From Candidatus Sulfotelmatobacter sp. (lineage in GTDB: Bacteria; Acidobacteriota; Terriglobia; Terriglobales; Acidobacteriaceae), in NCBI GenBank assembly GCA_030039165.1, contig JASHQM010000023.1, positions 1 to 39,695 of the forward strand: DNA of 39,695 nucleotides, read 5' to 3'. The position numbers and the translations under genes were made by a program. How positions within the stretch are numbered: position 1 is the stretch's first letter; each line of letters begins with the position of its first letter. Shown here piece by piece: positions 8,491 through 16,550 of the stretch. Under the pieces are notes generated by a model that saw nothing but the letters and a program-made list of their open reading frames with translations, was not told where the DNA came from and made no database searches.

Positions 8491-9030
8491 ATGAACCATG
8501 CCAGAAGCAACTCGTTACGTCCGGTCATTGGCTCCGAGCAAATTCAGAAGCGCGTAAAGGAGCTGGCGCGCCATATCTCGGATGATTACCAGGGTCAGAC
8601 CGTTCAGGCGTTGGGAGTACTGGAGAACGCCTTCATGTTTATGGCCGACCTGGTCCGGGCGCTCGAGATACCGGTCATCTGCCAATTCATCAAGCCGAAA
8701 TATAGCAAACAAGGCAACGAAACGGCTGAGGTCACGGAGATCTTCTTCAGCCACGAGCCCGATATTCGCGGGCAGCATATTCTGTTAGTCGAGGGGCTGG
8801 TGCACTCGGGGGTGACCAGTGAATTCCTCATGGGCGACTTGCGCGCCCGCGGCGCGGCTTCGGTGAAGCTGGTCACTCTGTTGGACCGTCAGGCTGCTCG
8901 CCGTGTGGCTTTACAACCCGATTATTTCGGCTTTCTTGTGGACGAAACCTTCTTAGTGGGGTACGGCCTGGGCAGCGCTGAACAGACCAACCGAAACCTG
9001 CCGTACCTTGCCGCATATCCCGCTTCTTGA
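8491..9030 (+). CDS. HPRT-like phosphoribosyltransferase homologue, catalytically degenerate
   Basis: A 179-residue protein of hypoxanthine phosphoribosyltransferase fold. Clear landmarks are VLENAFMFMADLVRALEIPV (E. coli: LLRGSFMFMADL), DIRGQHILLVEG, TLLDRQAARRV and the tail FGFLVDETFLVGYGLGSAEQTNRNLPYL. The position, between tilS and ftsH, is where hpt sits in Gram-positives and others. The PRPP loop, normally VEDIIDTG/SG, reads VEGLVHSG (100-107): the second acidic residue is Gly102 and the catalytic Asp is His105. The LxGG-type loop Lys/Arg-Gly is Glu-Asn (45-46) and the purine-contacting Lys of LLDK is Arg133. It is therefore probably not a working HPRT, and may bind nucleotide or have another role. 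The start is ATG 8491, without a clear ribosome site; 40 upstream open codons do not look like HPRT. Confidence 0.82.
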   Translation: MNHARSNSLRPVIGSEQIQKRVKELARHISDDYQGQTVQALGVLENAFMFMADLVRALEIPVICQFIKPKYSKQGNETAEVTEIFFSHEPDIRGQHILLVEGLVHSGVTSEFLMGDLRARGAASVKLVTLLDRQAARRVALQPDYFGFLVDETFLVGYGLGSAEQTNRNLPYLAAYPAS

Positions 9031-9164
9031 ATGACTTAAGTCACAAAAACAACAGCGCGCATTTTGCCGCAAGAAAATGTAAAATGGCTGGGGGAATTTC
9101 TCTATCGAATTCGAGCGTCCTGCATCTAATCTGGTGCGGAGGTCTCGGGAAAACTTAGAGAACG

Positions 9165-9187
9165 GCCGGCTTGGCCGGCTTTAGGAG
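9165..9187 (+). promoter_or_regulatory. ftsH leader hairpin and ribosome binding site
   Basis: GCCGGC at 9165-9170 and GCCGGC at 9174-9179 can form a six-pair GC hairpin with loop TTG. It ends four bases before AGGAG (9183-9187), the site that sets the ftsH start at GTG 9195 (seven-base spacing). A hairpin this close could limit ribosome access or protect the 5' end. Its regulatory role is inferred. Confidence 0.5.
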
Positions 9188-9194
9188 CCTTTTG

Positions 9195-11102
9195 GTGAAT
9201 TCGACCGTTAAAACTGTAGTGTTCTGGGTAGTGATCGGGCTGTCAGCCCTCCTGTTGTGGACTGTCATCCAACAGGGGCGCAGCGGTCAAAAAGACGCGG
9301 AGATCAACTTCTCGCAGTTCATGACGGATGTGGACCAAAGCAAGGTCCATGAGGTCACTGTCGATGGCATGCAGCTGCGCGGCAAGCTGACCGACGGCTC
9401 CGCTTTCCATACCACGGTTCCAGCCAACTACCCCGACATGATTAAGGACTTGCAGCAGAAGAACGTCGCCATGACGTTCCGCGACGCCAACAGTTCGAGC
9501 TGGCCGCTCACGCTTTTGGGAACCTGGGCGCCGCTGATTCTGCTGGGCGCACTGTGGTTTTTCATGATCCGCCAGATGCAGACCGGCGGAAATAAAGCTC
9601 TGTCGTTTGGCAAGAGCCGCGCGCGGCTCCTCTCGATGCAGCAGAAGAAGGTCACGTTCAAGGACGTAGCCGGTGTAGAAGAAGCTAAGGAAGAACTGCG
9701 CGAAATTATTGAATTCCTGCGCGAGGCGCAGAAATTTCAAAAGCTGGGCGGGCGGATTCCGAAGGGCGTACTACTCGTGGGCCCCCCGGGCACCGGCAAG
9801 ACCTTGCTCGCGCGAGCTGTCGCTGGGGAAGCGAATGTTCCGTTCTTCTCGATTTCGGGTTCAGACTTCGTTGAAATGTTCGTCGGCGTGGGCGCGAGCC
9901 GCGTGCGCGATCTGTTCGAGCAGGGCAAAAAGAACGCTCCCTGCATCATCTTTATTGACGAGATCGATGCGGTCGGGCGCCATCGTGGCGCAGGCCTGGG
10001 TGGTGGCCACGATGAGCGCGAGCAGACTCTGAACCAGTTGCTGGTTGAAATGGATGGCTTCGAGTCTAACGAAGGCGTCATCCTGATGGCCGCGACCAAC
10101 CGCCCAGACGTGCTGGATCCGGCGCTGCTGCGGCCGGGGCGCTTCGATCGCCGGGTGGTGGTGAGCCGGCCTGATGTGCGCGGGCGCGAAGAAATTCTGC
10201 GCGTGCACACCCGCAAGATTCCTCTCGCCGAAGATGTCGATCTTTCTGTGCTGGCTCGCGGCACCCCAGGATTCTCAGGCGCCGACTTGGCGAACATGGT
10301 AAACGAAGCCGCGCTGGCGGCGGCCCGGCAAAATCGCAAGGCCGTCCTCATGTTCGACTTCGAGGTCGCCAAAGACAAAGTTCTGATGGGTGTGGAGCGC
10401 AAGTCGCTGATTCTTTCCGAAGAAGAAAAGAAAGTGACGGCCTATCACGAAGCCGGGCATGCGCTGGTAGCGGCAAAGCTGCCGGGCTCCGATCCGGTGC
10501 ACAAAGTTACCATCATTCCGCGCGGCATGGCGTTGGGCGTAACTATGCAGTTGCCCGTCGACGACCGCCACAACTATACGAAGGAATATCTGAAGACCGA
10601 TCTCGCGATCCTGATGGGCGGCCGTCTGGCGGAGGAAATCTTTCTCAACCAGATGAGCACTGGCGCGGGCAACGATATTGAGCGCGCCACCGAAATGGCT
10701 CGCAAAATGGTCTGCGAGTGGGGCATGAGCGATCTTGGTCCGTTGACCTTTGGCAAGAAGGAAGAGCAGATATTCCTCGGACGCGAAATCAGCCAGCACC
10801 GCGACTACAGCGAAGATACAGCAATTAAGATCGATGCTGAAGTTCGCAAACTGGTGAATGAGGGATACAGCACCGCTAAGAACATTCTGGAAACGAATCG
10901 CGAAACGCTGCAAAAAGTCGCCTTGGCCCTGCTGGAGCGCGAGGTGCTCGACGCTTCAGAGGTCATGATGCTGGTCGAAGGCAAGGAACTGCCGCCGATG
11001 AAATCGCCTTCCAAGCCCGATGACGGCGTGCAGCAGGTACTCAAGCCTGAGCCGGGACGCCCGGGCATTGTAAAGGGTGGAGAGAGCCCGGCAAGAGCAT
11101 AG
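9195..11102 (+). CDS. ftsH: ATP-dependent zinc metalloprotease FtsH
   Basis: A membrane-anchored AAA+ hexamer that unfolds and degrades membrane and short-lived cytosolic proteins. From GTG 9195 it is 635 residues. Order of parts: a first membrane helix ([19 protein letters not shown]), a periplasmic domain to about residue 100, a second helix ([20 protein letters not shown]), the AAA module with Walker A GPPGTGKT (196-203), Walker B IIFIDEID and the second region of homology [21 protein letters not shown], then the zinc protease motif HEAGH (418-422). The tail after about residue 600 is proline/lysine-rich. GTG 9195 is chosen because AGGAG lies seven bases upstream; TTG 9171 would put the ribosome site inside the gene. 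A good terminator follows. Confidence 0.97.
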   Translation: MNSTVKTVVFWVVIGLSALLLWTVIQQGRSGQKDAEINFSQFMTDVDQSKVHEVTVDGMQLRGKLTDGSAFHTTVPANYPDMIKDLQQKNVAMTFRDANSSSWPLTLLGTWAPLILLGALWFFMIRQMQTGGNKALSFGKSRARLLSMQQKKVTFKDVAGVEEAKEELREIIEFLREAQKFQKLGGRIPKGVLLVGPPGTGKTLLARAVAGEANVPFFSISGSDFVEMFVGVGASRVRDLFEQGKKNAPCIIFIDEIDAVGRHRGAGLGGGHDEREQTLNQLLVEMDGFESNEGVILMAATNRPDVLDPALLRPGRFDRRVVVSRPDVRGREEILRVHTRKIPLAEDVDLSVLARGTPGFSGADLANMVNEAALAAARQNRKAVLMFDFEVAKDKVLMGVERKSLILSEEEKKVTAYHEAGHALVAAKLPGSDPVHKVTIIPRGMALGVTMQLPVDDRHNYTKEYLKTDLAILMGGRLAEEIFLNQMSTGAGNDIERATEMARKMVCEWGMSDLGPLTFGKKEEQIFLGREISQHRDYSEDTAIKIDAEVRKLVNEGYSTAKNILETNRETLQKVALALLEREVLDASEVMMLVEGKELPPMKSPSKPDDGVQQVLKPEPGRPGIVKGGESPARA

Positions 11103-11140
11103 ACTCGATCAGACACAGCAGTCCTCGACCTAGTTTTTAT

Positions 11141-11166
11141 GGGCGGCCAAAATCGACCGCCCTTTT
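11141..11166 (+). terminator. Rho-independent terminator after ftsH
   Basis: GGGCGG at 11141-11146 pairs with CCGCCC at 11157-11162 across a ten-base loop and is followed by TTTT. It lies 38 bases after the ftsH stop. The AAAA in the loop means the reverse strand has a weak T-run too, but the convergent VOC gene ends further right, so it may serve mainly ftsH. Confidence 0.8.
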
Positions 11167-11195
11167 GGTTTGGTGCTTCTTTCCCTTCTCACGAT

Positions 11196-11654
11196 TCAGG
11201 CAGCTTTCCCCTCGTAAGCTTTCTCCAGGTCCGCAATCACGATCTTGTTCATCTTCATCATTGCCTGAAAGACCGCATTCGATTTCTCCGGGTCAGGGTC
11301 GCTCATCAACTGCATCAGCGCTTTCGGGATAATCTGCCATGAGAGACCGTATTTATCTTTGAGCCAGCCGCAGCGGCTGGGCGTTCCGCCCTCGACCAGC
11401 TTATTCCAATATTCGTCGACCTCTTCCTGCGTATCGCAGCTCACGAAAATCGAAAAGGCCTCGGTAAACGGAAACATCGGCCCCCCGTTGAGTGCGGTAA
11501 ACCGCTGGCCTTCGATTTCAAAAGTAACGGTCAGCACCTTGCCATCGATGCGCTTCACGTTGTGCACTTTGGCCCTCTTGAAAATGGACGCATAAAAGTT
11601 GGCCGCCTCTTCGGCGTTATTGTCGAACCAGAGAAAAGGAGTGATTTTGGGCAT
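11196..11654 (-). CDS. VOC superfamily protein, PhnB / 3-demethylubiquinone-methyltransferase-like
   Basis: A 152-residue protein beginning MPKITPFLWFDNNAEEAANFYASIFKRAKV, with FTALNGGPMFPFTEAFSIFVSCDTQEEVDEYWNKL and CGWLKDKYGLSWQIIPKAL. This is the pattern of the PhnB-like branch of the vicinal-oxygen-chelate fold (Pfam 3-dmu-9_3-mt). Members are often annotated as glyoxalase/bleomycin-resistance or methyltransferase, but their reactions are mostly unknown. It is the last gene of the seven-gene cluster, 11 bases after the propeller gene and with its own GGGAG site, so it is probably cotranscribed. A second VOC protein heads the same cluster. Confidence 0.88.
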   Translation of the reverse strand: MPKITPFLWFDNNAEEAANFYASIFKRAKVHNVKRIDGKVLTVTFEIEGQRFTALNGGPMFPFTEAFSIFVSCDTQEEVDEYWNKLVEGGTPSRCGWLKDKYGLSWQIIPKALMQLMSDPDPEKSNAVFQAMMKMNKIVIADLEKAYEGKAA

Positions 11655-11665
11655 GGTTTTTCTCC

Positions 11666-12838
11666 CTACTTCAGCGTCTGCACTTCCACGCTCAGCACCG
11701 CCGGCAGATCATGCACAATCGCGCTCCAGCTATCGCCGGCATCGGCGGAGCAATAAACCTGTCCTCCGGTCGTGCCGAAATAAACGCCACATTTATCCAG
11801 TGAATCCACCGACATGGCGTCGCGCAGAACATTTACGTAGCAATCTCTTTGGGGCAGACCTTTGGTCAGCGGTTCCCACTCGTTGCCCCCGCTCCGGCTG
11901 CGGAAGACCCGCAGCTTGCCATCGGGCGGAAAATGTTCGCCGTCGCTTTTGATTGGAACAACGTAAATCGTCTCTGGCTCGTGGGCGTGGACGTCGATGA
12001 CGAATCCGAAATCCGTGGGCAGGTTTCCGCTGACTTCTTTCCAGTTGTCACCGGCATCGTCGGAGCGCAAGACGTCCCAATGCTTCTGCATGAAAAGCAC
12101 GCCGGGCTTTTTGGGGTGCATGGCGATGTGGTGAACACAGTGGCCAACTTCCGCATTAGGATCGGGAATGTATTGCGAACGTAATCCTCGATTGATGGGC
12201 TTCCAGCTCTCGCCTCCATCGTCTGTGCGAAATGCGCCCGCTGCCGAAATCGCAATCCACATGCGTTTCGGGTTGCTGGGATCATGGATGATCGTATGTA
12301 AGCACATGCCGCCCGCCCCGGGCTGCCACTTGGGGCCAGTGCCGTGGCCACGCAGGCCGGGAAGCTCATGCCAGTTCTCGCCGCCGTCGGTCGAGCGGAA
12401 AATCGCAGCATCTTCTACGCCCGCGTAAACCGTGTTGGGATCGCTCAGCGATGGCTCGAGGTGCCAGACGCGTTTGAACTCCCACGGATGCTGTGTGCCG
12501 TCATACCACTGATGCGTGGTCAGCGGCTTGGCCGCCGAGTCATAGACAAACTTGTTGCTGGCGGCCTTTGGTGGACCCGGCGCCGGTTGGATACCCGCCG
12601 GCGCTCCTGGCTGGTGCCAGGTCTTGCCGCCGTCGTCGGAGCGTTGAATAATTTGCCCGAACCACCCGCTGGTTTGTGAGGCGTAGATGCGGTTGGGGTC
12701 GGCAGGCGAGCCTTTCAGGTGATACATCTCCCAACCGCTAAAATGCGCCTCGGAAACATCCCATTTTTGCCGCTTGCCATCGGAAGTAAGAAGGAATGCG
12801 CCTTTGTGCGTGCCTACAAGAACACGAACGGAAGACAT
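11666..12838 (-). CDS. Asp-box (BNR/sialidase-like) beta-propeller protein
   Basis: A 390-residue protein starting [26 protein letters not shown]. It contains five Asp-box hairpins of the S-x-D-x-G-x-x-W type: [32 protein letters not shown] and SADAGDSW. This spacing fits a six- or seven-bladed propeller as in sialidases, Vps10 and YCF48-like proteins. No sialidase arginine triad is evident and no signal peptide is present, so an enzymatic role is unproven and it is likely cytosolic. The start ATG 12838 follows AAGGAGC by five bases; an open upstream stretch of 38 codons has no such site. Sixth gene of the cluster. Confidence 0.83.
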   Translation of the reverse strand: MSSVRVLVGTHKGAFLLTSDGKRQKWDVSEAHFSGWEMYHLKGSPADPNRIYASQTSGWFGQIIQRSDDGGKTWHQPGAPAGIQPAPGPPKAASNKFVYDSAAKPLTTHQWYDGTQHPWEFKRVWHLEPSLSDPNTVYAGVEDAAIFRSTDGGENWHELPGLRGHGTGPKWQPGAGGMCLHTIIHDPSNPKRMWIAISAAGAFRTDDGGESWKPINRGLRSQYIPDPNAEVGHCVHHIAMHPKKPGVLFMQKHWDVLRSDDAGDNWKEVSGNLPTDFGFVIDVHAHEPETIYVVPIKSDGEHFPPDGKLRVFRSRSGGNEWEPLTKGLPQRDCYVNVLRDAMSVDSLDKCGVYFGTTGGQVYCSADAGDSWSAIVHDLPAVLSVEVQTLK

Positions 12839-12869
12839 GTTTCGCTCCTTGATTGCGTGCTCACACCGG

Positions 12870-13574
12870 TTAATTCGCCGCCGTTCCGTCGGACCACTTA
12901 TCCACAGAAATGATAAATGTGGTGATCGGGTCGGGAGAATCCTGGTGTACATAAACGGGCGAACCGGGCAACCCCGCCCCCCAGGACATGTTGTCTGATC
13001 GCGGAAACCAAAACATTAAATGCGGGTCAGCATTGCCATACTTGCGCCCAAAATACTGTTGTTTCGAGAGCATGTAGCACATCGAACCCGGCGCAGGCAG
13101 CGGGAGTTCCTTGTTTTCGAATGCGGCTTTGAGAGCATTGAACATTTGACTCTTCGACATTCCGGCCAATGCTAACTCGGTCGCCTTCAGGGTAAACGGC
13201 AGGTGAGTCTGCGCCGCCGGAGGATTCAGACAAAGCGGCAATCGCTGGTCGGGATTCAAAAACTCCGGGTCATCGAAGGGCGCCATCCAGGAACGCTCCA
13301 CCAGGCATACGAACCCATTCTTTCCTTTGACTGCGGTTTCGTAACCCCGCCTTCCGAGCACTAAAATCTCTGCCTCGCGTGAGATGGAATCGGGGGCCGC
13401 ACTCCTGGCCAGGGCGATTTCTGCATTACGATCCGGCATCAGATATTGTTCCAGCGGAGCCATTTTGAGGTAAGCGGTTTTAGTGTCCTCTGCTTGGCCG
13501 GGCCGCGCGATGTTAGCCGCGCCTGTCAGCACAAGACCTGCGCACAAGATTGTCTTGACTGCGTTCCGATGCAT
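12870..13574 (-). CDS. Exported protein of unknown function, paralogue A
   Basis: A 234-residue protein with a Sec signal ([19 protein letters not shown], cleavage probably near GQA-ED). I do not recognise the family. Landmarks shared with the paralogue at 14752-15462 are [38 protein letters not shown], an HLMF segment, LP.SPV and a C-terminal KWSDGT. Roughly half of the residues match by eye. Three cysteines lie in the mature part (in GFVCLV, PLCLN and SMCYM). The conserved W, C, H and D residues suggest a small-molecule binding or enzymatic fold, but this is inferred. The ATG at 13574 follows GAGG. Fifth gene in the HxlR-linked cluster. Confidence 0.8.
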   Translation of the reverse strand: MHRNAVKTILCAGLVLTGAANIARPGQAEDTKTAYLKMAPLEQYLMPDRNAEIALARSAAPDSISREAEILVLGRRGYETAVKGKNGFVCLVERSWMAPFDDPEFLNPDQRLPLCLNPPAAQTHLPFTLKATELALAGMSKSQMFNALKAAFENKELPLPAPGSMCYMLSKQQYFGRKYGNADPHLMFWFPRSDNMSWGAGLPGSPVYVHQDSPDPITTFIISVDKWSDGTAAN

Positions 13575-13615
13575 GGTTTTTCCTCGGGCACGACTAGGCC
13601 CAACGAGTGAGTACA

Positions 13616-13644
13616 CCCACCCTTCGTGGTTGTCGAAGGGTGGG
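13616..13644 (-). repeat. Perfect hairpin between two cluster genes
   Basis: CCCACCCTTCG (13616-13626) and CGAAGGGTGGG (13634-13644) are exact complements of 11 bp with a seven-base loop (TGGTTGT). It lies in the 88-base gap between the 154-residue gene and paralogue A. There is no T-run in the direction of transcription, so it is not a classic terminator. A processing site, mRNA stabiliser, pause element or copy of a dispersed palindromic repeat are the options. Confidence 0.75.
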
Positions 13645-13662
13645 AGCTCCGAACCAAACGTT

Positions 13663-14127
13663 CTACGCTGCTTTTGCTGCCATCTGGGCGCGCATCTGCT
13701 TCATCATCTCGCGCATAGCGGCAACGTGTCCGGGGGAGCGCTTTTCGCTCCAGGCCTCGTACCGCTTTGCGGTTTTTTCCAGATTCTCAAGGAAGTGCGG
13801 GTTCTTAAACATCTCGCGAAATTTGGGAACGATCACCTTCGCGTTCTCCCACACGCCAAAGAATTCGCCATTGGTTTCGAAGAACAAATCTTCGTGCAGA
13901 AGACCGTGATTCAGCATCGCGCAGGCTTGCTCCCAATAGGTAAGCACCATCATGGCGAATTGCTGGCCCTCTGATCCGGGAGCCGCAACGCGCATGGTAT
14001 CTTCCAGTGTCTCGGGATGATAGTTTCTGAAATACCAGTCGCGCGCCTGGCGAATTCTCGCTTCGCGGCGCTCTTCAAAAAGTTGCAGTTGAAGGCGAGC
14101 TTGCTCATGGGTAGGTTTGTTGTCCAT
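13663..14127 (-). CDS. Uncharacterised helical protein
   Basis: A 154-residue soluble protein predicted to be almost wholly helical. It has a charged N-terminus (ARLQLQLFEERREARIRQARDW), a central region WYFRNYHPETLEDTMRVAAPGSEGQQFAMMVLTYWEQACAMLNHGLLHEDLFFE, and an Ala/Met/Lys-rich C-terminus. It is reminiscent of DUF4760-type proteins, but I cannot confirm that. No catalytic motif stands out; His and Glu residues in NHGLLHEDLFFE could bind metal. It lies between the RibD-like reductase gene (44 bases upstream) and paralogue A, on the same strand, so it is probably part of the same transcript. Confidence 0.72.
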   Translation of the reverse strand: MDNKPTHEQARLQLQLFEERREARIRQARDWYFRNYHPETLEDTMRVAAPGSEGQQFAMMVLTYWEQACAMLNHGLLHEDLFFETNGEFFGVWENAKVIVPKFREMFKNPHFLENLEKTAKRYEAWSEKRSPGHVAAMREMMKQMRAQMAAKAA

Positions 14128-14171
14128 CGCTTTATCTCCTTTTGACAGTATTCGTCGGAATCTTGAGAGGA

Positions 14172-14714
14172 TCAGACCTTTTGGTAATAAAGAACGGCGA
14201 CACCAGAACCAAATAGTTTAGTCTCATTCAGCTTCATAGTGACGGGTTGTTTTATATCAGGGAATAGCGAGTTGCCCCGGCCCAAAAGCACGGGATTCAC
14301 AATCACGCGGTACTCATCGATCTGACCCTGTTGCAAAAGAAACGATGCGAGCATGGCGCTGCCCAGAATGACCATGTCTTTCCCGGCTTGCTGCTGGAGC
14401 CTGCGAACTTCGCCGGCGATATCGCCGCTCACTAGTGTGGAATTGTTCCACTCGGCTTTTGCGAGAGTTCTGGAGAAGACAATCTTGCGCAGGTTGTTCA
14501 TCTTTTCGGCAATTTCGTCTTTCGGCGCTGTCGGCCAGTAAGCGGCCATGTGCTGGTAAGTTCGCCGGCCGAAGAGGATAGTATCCACGGACCGCAGCAT
14601 TTCGCGCGCATAGGAGAAGAATTCCTCGTCCACCACACACCAGTCGAGTTTTCTCTCCGGCGTTTCGAAGAAGCCGTCGAGCGACATCACATTGGAGACG
14701 AACAGCTTGCGCAC
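14172..14714 (-). CDS. RibD/dihydrofolate-reductase-fold protein
   Basis: A 180-residue NADPH-dependent reductase-fold protein (RibD C-terminal domain family). Landmarks: VSNVMSLDGFFETPE at the N-terminus, DTILFGRRTYQHMAAYWPTAP, KIVFSRTL, LQQQAGKDMVILGSAMLASFLLQQGQIDEYRVIVNPVLLGRGNSLF. These match the YwjB/YyaP-like stand-alone DHFR-like proteins found beside YciI, PhnB and sigma-factor genes in soil bacteria. The real substrate is unknown; it is not the housekeeping folA or ribD. It follows paralogue B by 37 bases. The length is normal and the ATG gives the expected N-terminus. Confidence 0.9.
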   Translation of the reverse strand: MRKLFVSNVMSLDGFFETPERKLDWCVVDEEFFSYAREMLRSVDTILFGRRTYQHMAAYWPTAPKDEIAEKMNNLRKIVFSRTLAKAEWNNSTLVSGDIAGEVRRLQQQAGKDMVILGSAMLASFLLQQGQIDEYRVIVNPVLLGRGNSLFPDIKQPVTMKLNETKLFGSGVAVLYYQKV

Positions 14715-14751
14715 CTCTATTTTCTCCCCAGTGGATTCTTGCCGGCTGCAA

Positions 14752-15462
14752 CTACATGAGCGGCGCGGGCGTTCCGTCAGACCATTTGCCCACTGGAACG
14801 ATGAACACGTTCAAGGGCTGGGCAGCTGTGAACTTATCAACCAGCATGACCGGAGAATTGGGTAGGTCCGCGCCCCACTCGGCGCCCTCCAGCGGTGGTG
14901 TGTAGAACATCAAATGCGCCACATTGTGATCGCCGCGATCGGTCAAATAAGCCTCTTTTGACATCATGTAGCTCATCGCGCCGGGCTCGGGTGCAGGCAG
15001 ATCTTTGTTGGCGAAGGCGGTTTTGACCTCTTGCATTATCTGATCTTTGGAATTGCCCGCGATCGCCCACAGCGTCCTCTTACGCTCGATAGGAAAGATG
15101 GACCGCGCAGCCGGCGGATTGTAGCACAGCGGGCCGCGAAGCTTAGGGTTCCAGAATTCGGGGGAATCAGGCGGCGACATCCACGACCGGGAAACGATGC
15201 AGACAAAGCCATTCTTGCCCTCGACGGCTGTCTGGTAGCCGGCTCGGGTGAGAATCAGAACGCTGGCATCCTTCGAGATGGCTTCCGGAGCTGCGGTACG
15301 CGCCAGCGCGATCTCCGCGTCGCGCTCCATCAGATACTGCTCAAGCGGGGCCATGGCCGCATACTTAGTTTTGGCATCCTGGGCGTGGCTTCCGCAGCCC
15401 GCAGCGAGGAGTATCAGAAGGTAAGCTGCTCGAGTGGTGAGCATATGCATTTCTTTGTTCAC
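14752..15462 (-). CDS. Exported protein of unknown function, paralogue B (possible lipoprotein)
   Basis: A 236-residue homologue of the protein at 12870-13574, with matching [26 protein letters not shown] and KWSDGT blocks. Its signal segment (YLLILLAAGCGSHAQ) contains a lipobox-like AAGC, so it may be lipid-anchored, whereas paralogue A looks released; this differs between the copies. Only one of the mature-part cysteine positions in the second half is lost (SMSYMM in place of SMCYML), while those in GFVC and PLCYN are kept. The start is GTG 15462, set by AGGAG seven bases upstream. Second gene of the cluster. Function unknown. Confidence 0.8.
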   Translation of the reverse strand: MNKEMHMLTTRAAYLLILLAAGCGSHAQDAKTKYAAMAPLEQYLMERDAEIALARTAAPEAISKDASVLILTRAGYQTAVEGKNGFVCIVSRSWMSPPDSPEFWNPKLRGPLCYNPPAARSIFPIERKRTLWAIAGNSKDQIMQEVKTAFANKDLPAPEPGAMSYMMSKEAYLTDRGDHNVAHLMFYTPPLEGAEWGADLPNSPVMLVDKFTAAQPLNVFIVPVGKWSDGTPAPLM

Positions 15463-15546
15463 AGTAGTTCTCCTGAATCCGACTGCGGATTCACTTTGTT
15501 CTGTTCCACATTACTGTTCTGCCTCGGCAAAGTGCGTCGCCCGGAT

Positions 15547-15957
15547 TCACACCGGCTTCGAGCAGTTCACCATCCACGGGATGCCGAAGCGGTCCGTGCA
15601 CATCCCGAAGCGCTGCGCCCAGAAAGTTTCCTGCAGTGGCATCTGCACGCTGCCGTTCTCCACGAGGGTTTTAAAAATGCGTTCGGCTTCGGCGGCGTCC
15701 TTGATGTCGAGGGCGACGTGAAAACCCTGCGGCTTCTGGTACCAGTTGGGCGGGGCGTCGGCGCCCGTCAGTTGGTCGTCGCCGACTTGAAGAGTGCTGT
15801 GAATGATTTTCTTGCTCCAATCCGCAGGCACCTGGGTGGCGGCGGGCGACTCCCCATAGGTCATCGAAAATGAAATTTTCCCGCCCAGGCACTGTTCATA
15901 GAACTTGAACCCTTCGGCGCAGCGGCCGTCGAAATTCAGGTGAGGATGTAAGCGCAT
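15547..15957 (-). CDS. VOC superfamily (PhnB/glyoxalase-like) protein
   Basis: A 136-residue single VOC domain: MRLHPHLNFDGRCAEGFKFYEQCLGGKISFSMTYGESPA, then IIHSTLQVGDDQLTGADAPPN and a second half ending ETFWAQRFGMCTDRFGIPWMVNC. It is close to the PhnB-like group whose founding E. coli member neighbours phosphonate genes but has no settled role. It is the first gene of the seven-gene minus-strand cluster and is divergent from the HxlR-type regulator 98 bases away, the usual place for a regulator's target. It is distinct in sequence from the VOC gene at the other end. Confidence 0.9.
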   Translation of the reverse strand: MRLHPHLNFDGRCAEGFKFYEQCLGGKISFSMTYGESPAATQVPADWSKKIIHSTLQVGDDQLTGADAPPNWYQKPQGFHVALDIKDAAEAERIFKTLVENGSVQMPLQETFWAQRFGMCTDRFGIPWMVNCSKPV

Positions 15958-16018
15958 TGAGACTCCGAAGCATTTAACGGTTGAGAAGCTTCGCTTCGTG
16001 TGGCACTATATTGAAGTC

Positions 16019-16035
16019 ACTTGCAAATTGCAAGT
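16019..16035. promoter_or_regulatory. Perfect palindrome, probable HxlR-family operator
   Basis: ACTTGCAA-A-TTGCAAGT is a perfect 8+1+8 palindrome in the 98 bases between the divergent VOC and HxlR-type genes. Winged-helix dimers of the HxlR/DUF24 family bind palindromes of this size, so it is a good candidate operator for both directions. The binding itself is inferred. Confidence 0.75.
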
Positions 16036-16055
16036 TAAAAGTAAATATTGGCGAG

Positions 16056-16478
16056 ATGGCGAAACATAACAATTTGCGCCGCTCCGGGTGCCCCTTGAAT
16101 GCTTCGGTGGAGATGCTCGGCGATCGGTGGTCGCTGCTGATCATCCGCGACATGATGCTGCGGGGATGGAACAGCTACAAGCAGTTTCTGGAATGTTATG
16201 AGGGTATTGCCACCAACATTCTGGCCGATCGCCTTAAGAAGCTGGTCGAGTACGGGATTATCGAGGCCAAGCCGGATTCTACCGATGGCCGCAAACTGGT
16301 TTACTCGCTTACGAAGAAAGGAATCGATCTGGCGCCCGTACTCACCGAGATGGTCCTATGGGCATCGGCACACGAAGATACTGGAAATCAGGCCCTCGTG
16401 CGAAGGATGAGACAGGATAAAGAGCAATTCCTGGCGGAAGTGCGAGAGCGCTGGGCGAAGAGTGCGTCGGAGAGATGA
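16056..16478 (+). CDS. HxlR/DUF24-family winged-helix regulator
   Basis: A 140-residue dimeric MarR-like repressor or activator. The signature is GCPLNASVEMLGDRWSLLIIRDMMLRG (residues 11-38), followed by the recognition region GIATNILADRLKKLVEYGIIEAK and wing DGRKLVYSLTKKGIDLAPVL. It retains the single N-terminal Cys-Pro used for thiol sensing of quinones, aldehydes or hypochlorite in YodB, CatR and HypR. The start ATG 16056 fits the family; upstream codons 15981-16055 overlap the palindrome and are probably not translated. The divergent seven-gene cluster is the likely regulon. A terminator follows. Confidence 0.92.
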   Translation: MAKHNNLRRSGCPLNASVEMLGDRWSLLIIRDMMLRGWNSYKQFLECYEGIATNILADRLKKLVEYGIIEAKPDSTDGRKLVYSLTKKGIDLAPVLTEMVLWASAHEDTGNQALVRRMRQDKEQFLAEVRERWAKSASER

Positions 16479-16501
16479 AACCGTGGCGCAGCCCTGCAGG
16501 C

Positions 16502-16539
16502 GGCGCGGCTGGAAGCCGTGCCTCTTTAAAACATTTTTT
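16502..16539 (+). terminator. Rho-independent terminator after the HxlR-type gene
   Basis: GGCGCGGCT (16502-16510) pairs with AGCCGTGCC (16514-16522), nine pairs including one G-T, with loop GGA. It is followed by TCTTT and a further run of seven T at 16533-16539. The position between convergent genes fits. Confidence 0.7.
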
Positions 16540-16550
16540 TGAGACGAGTT

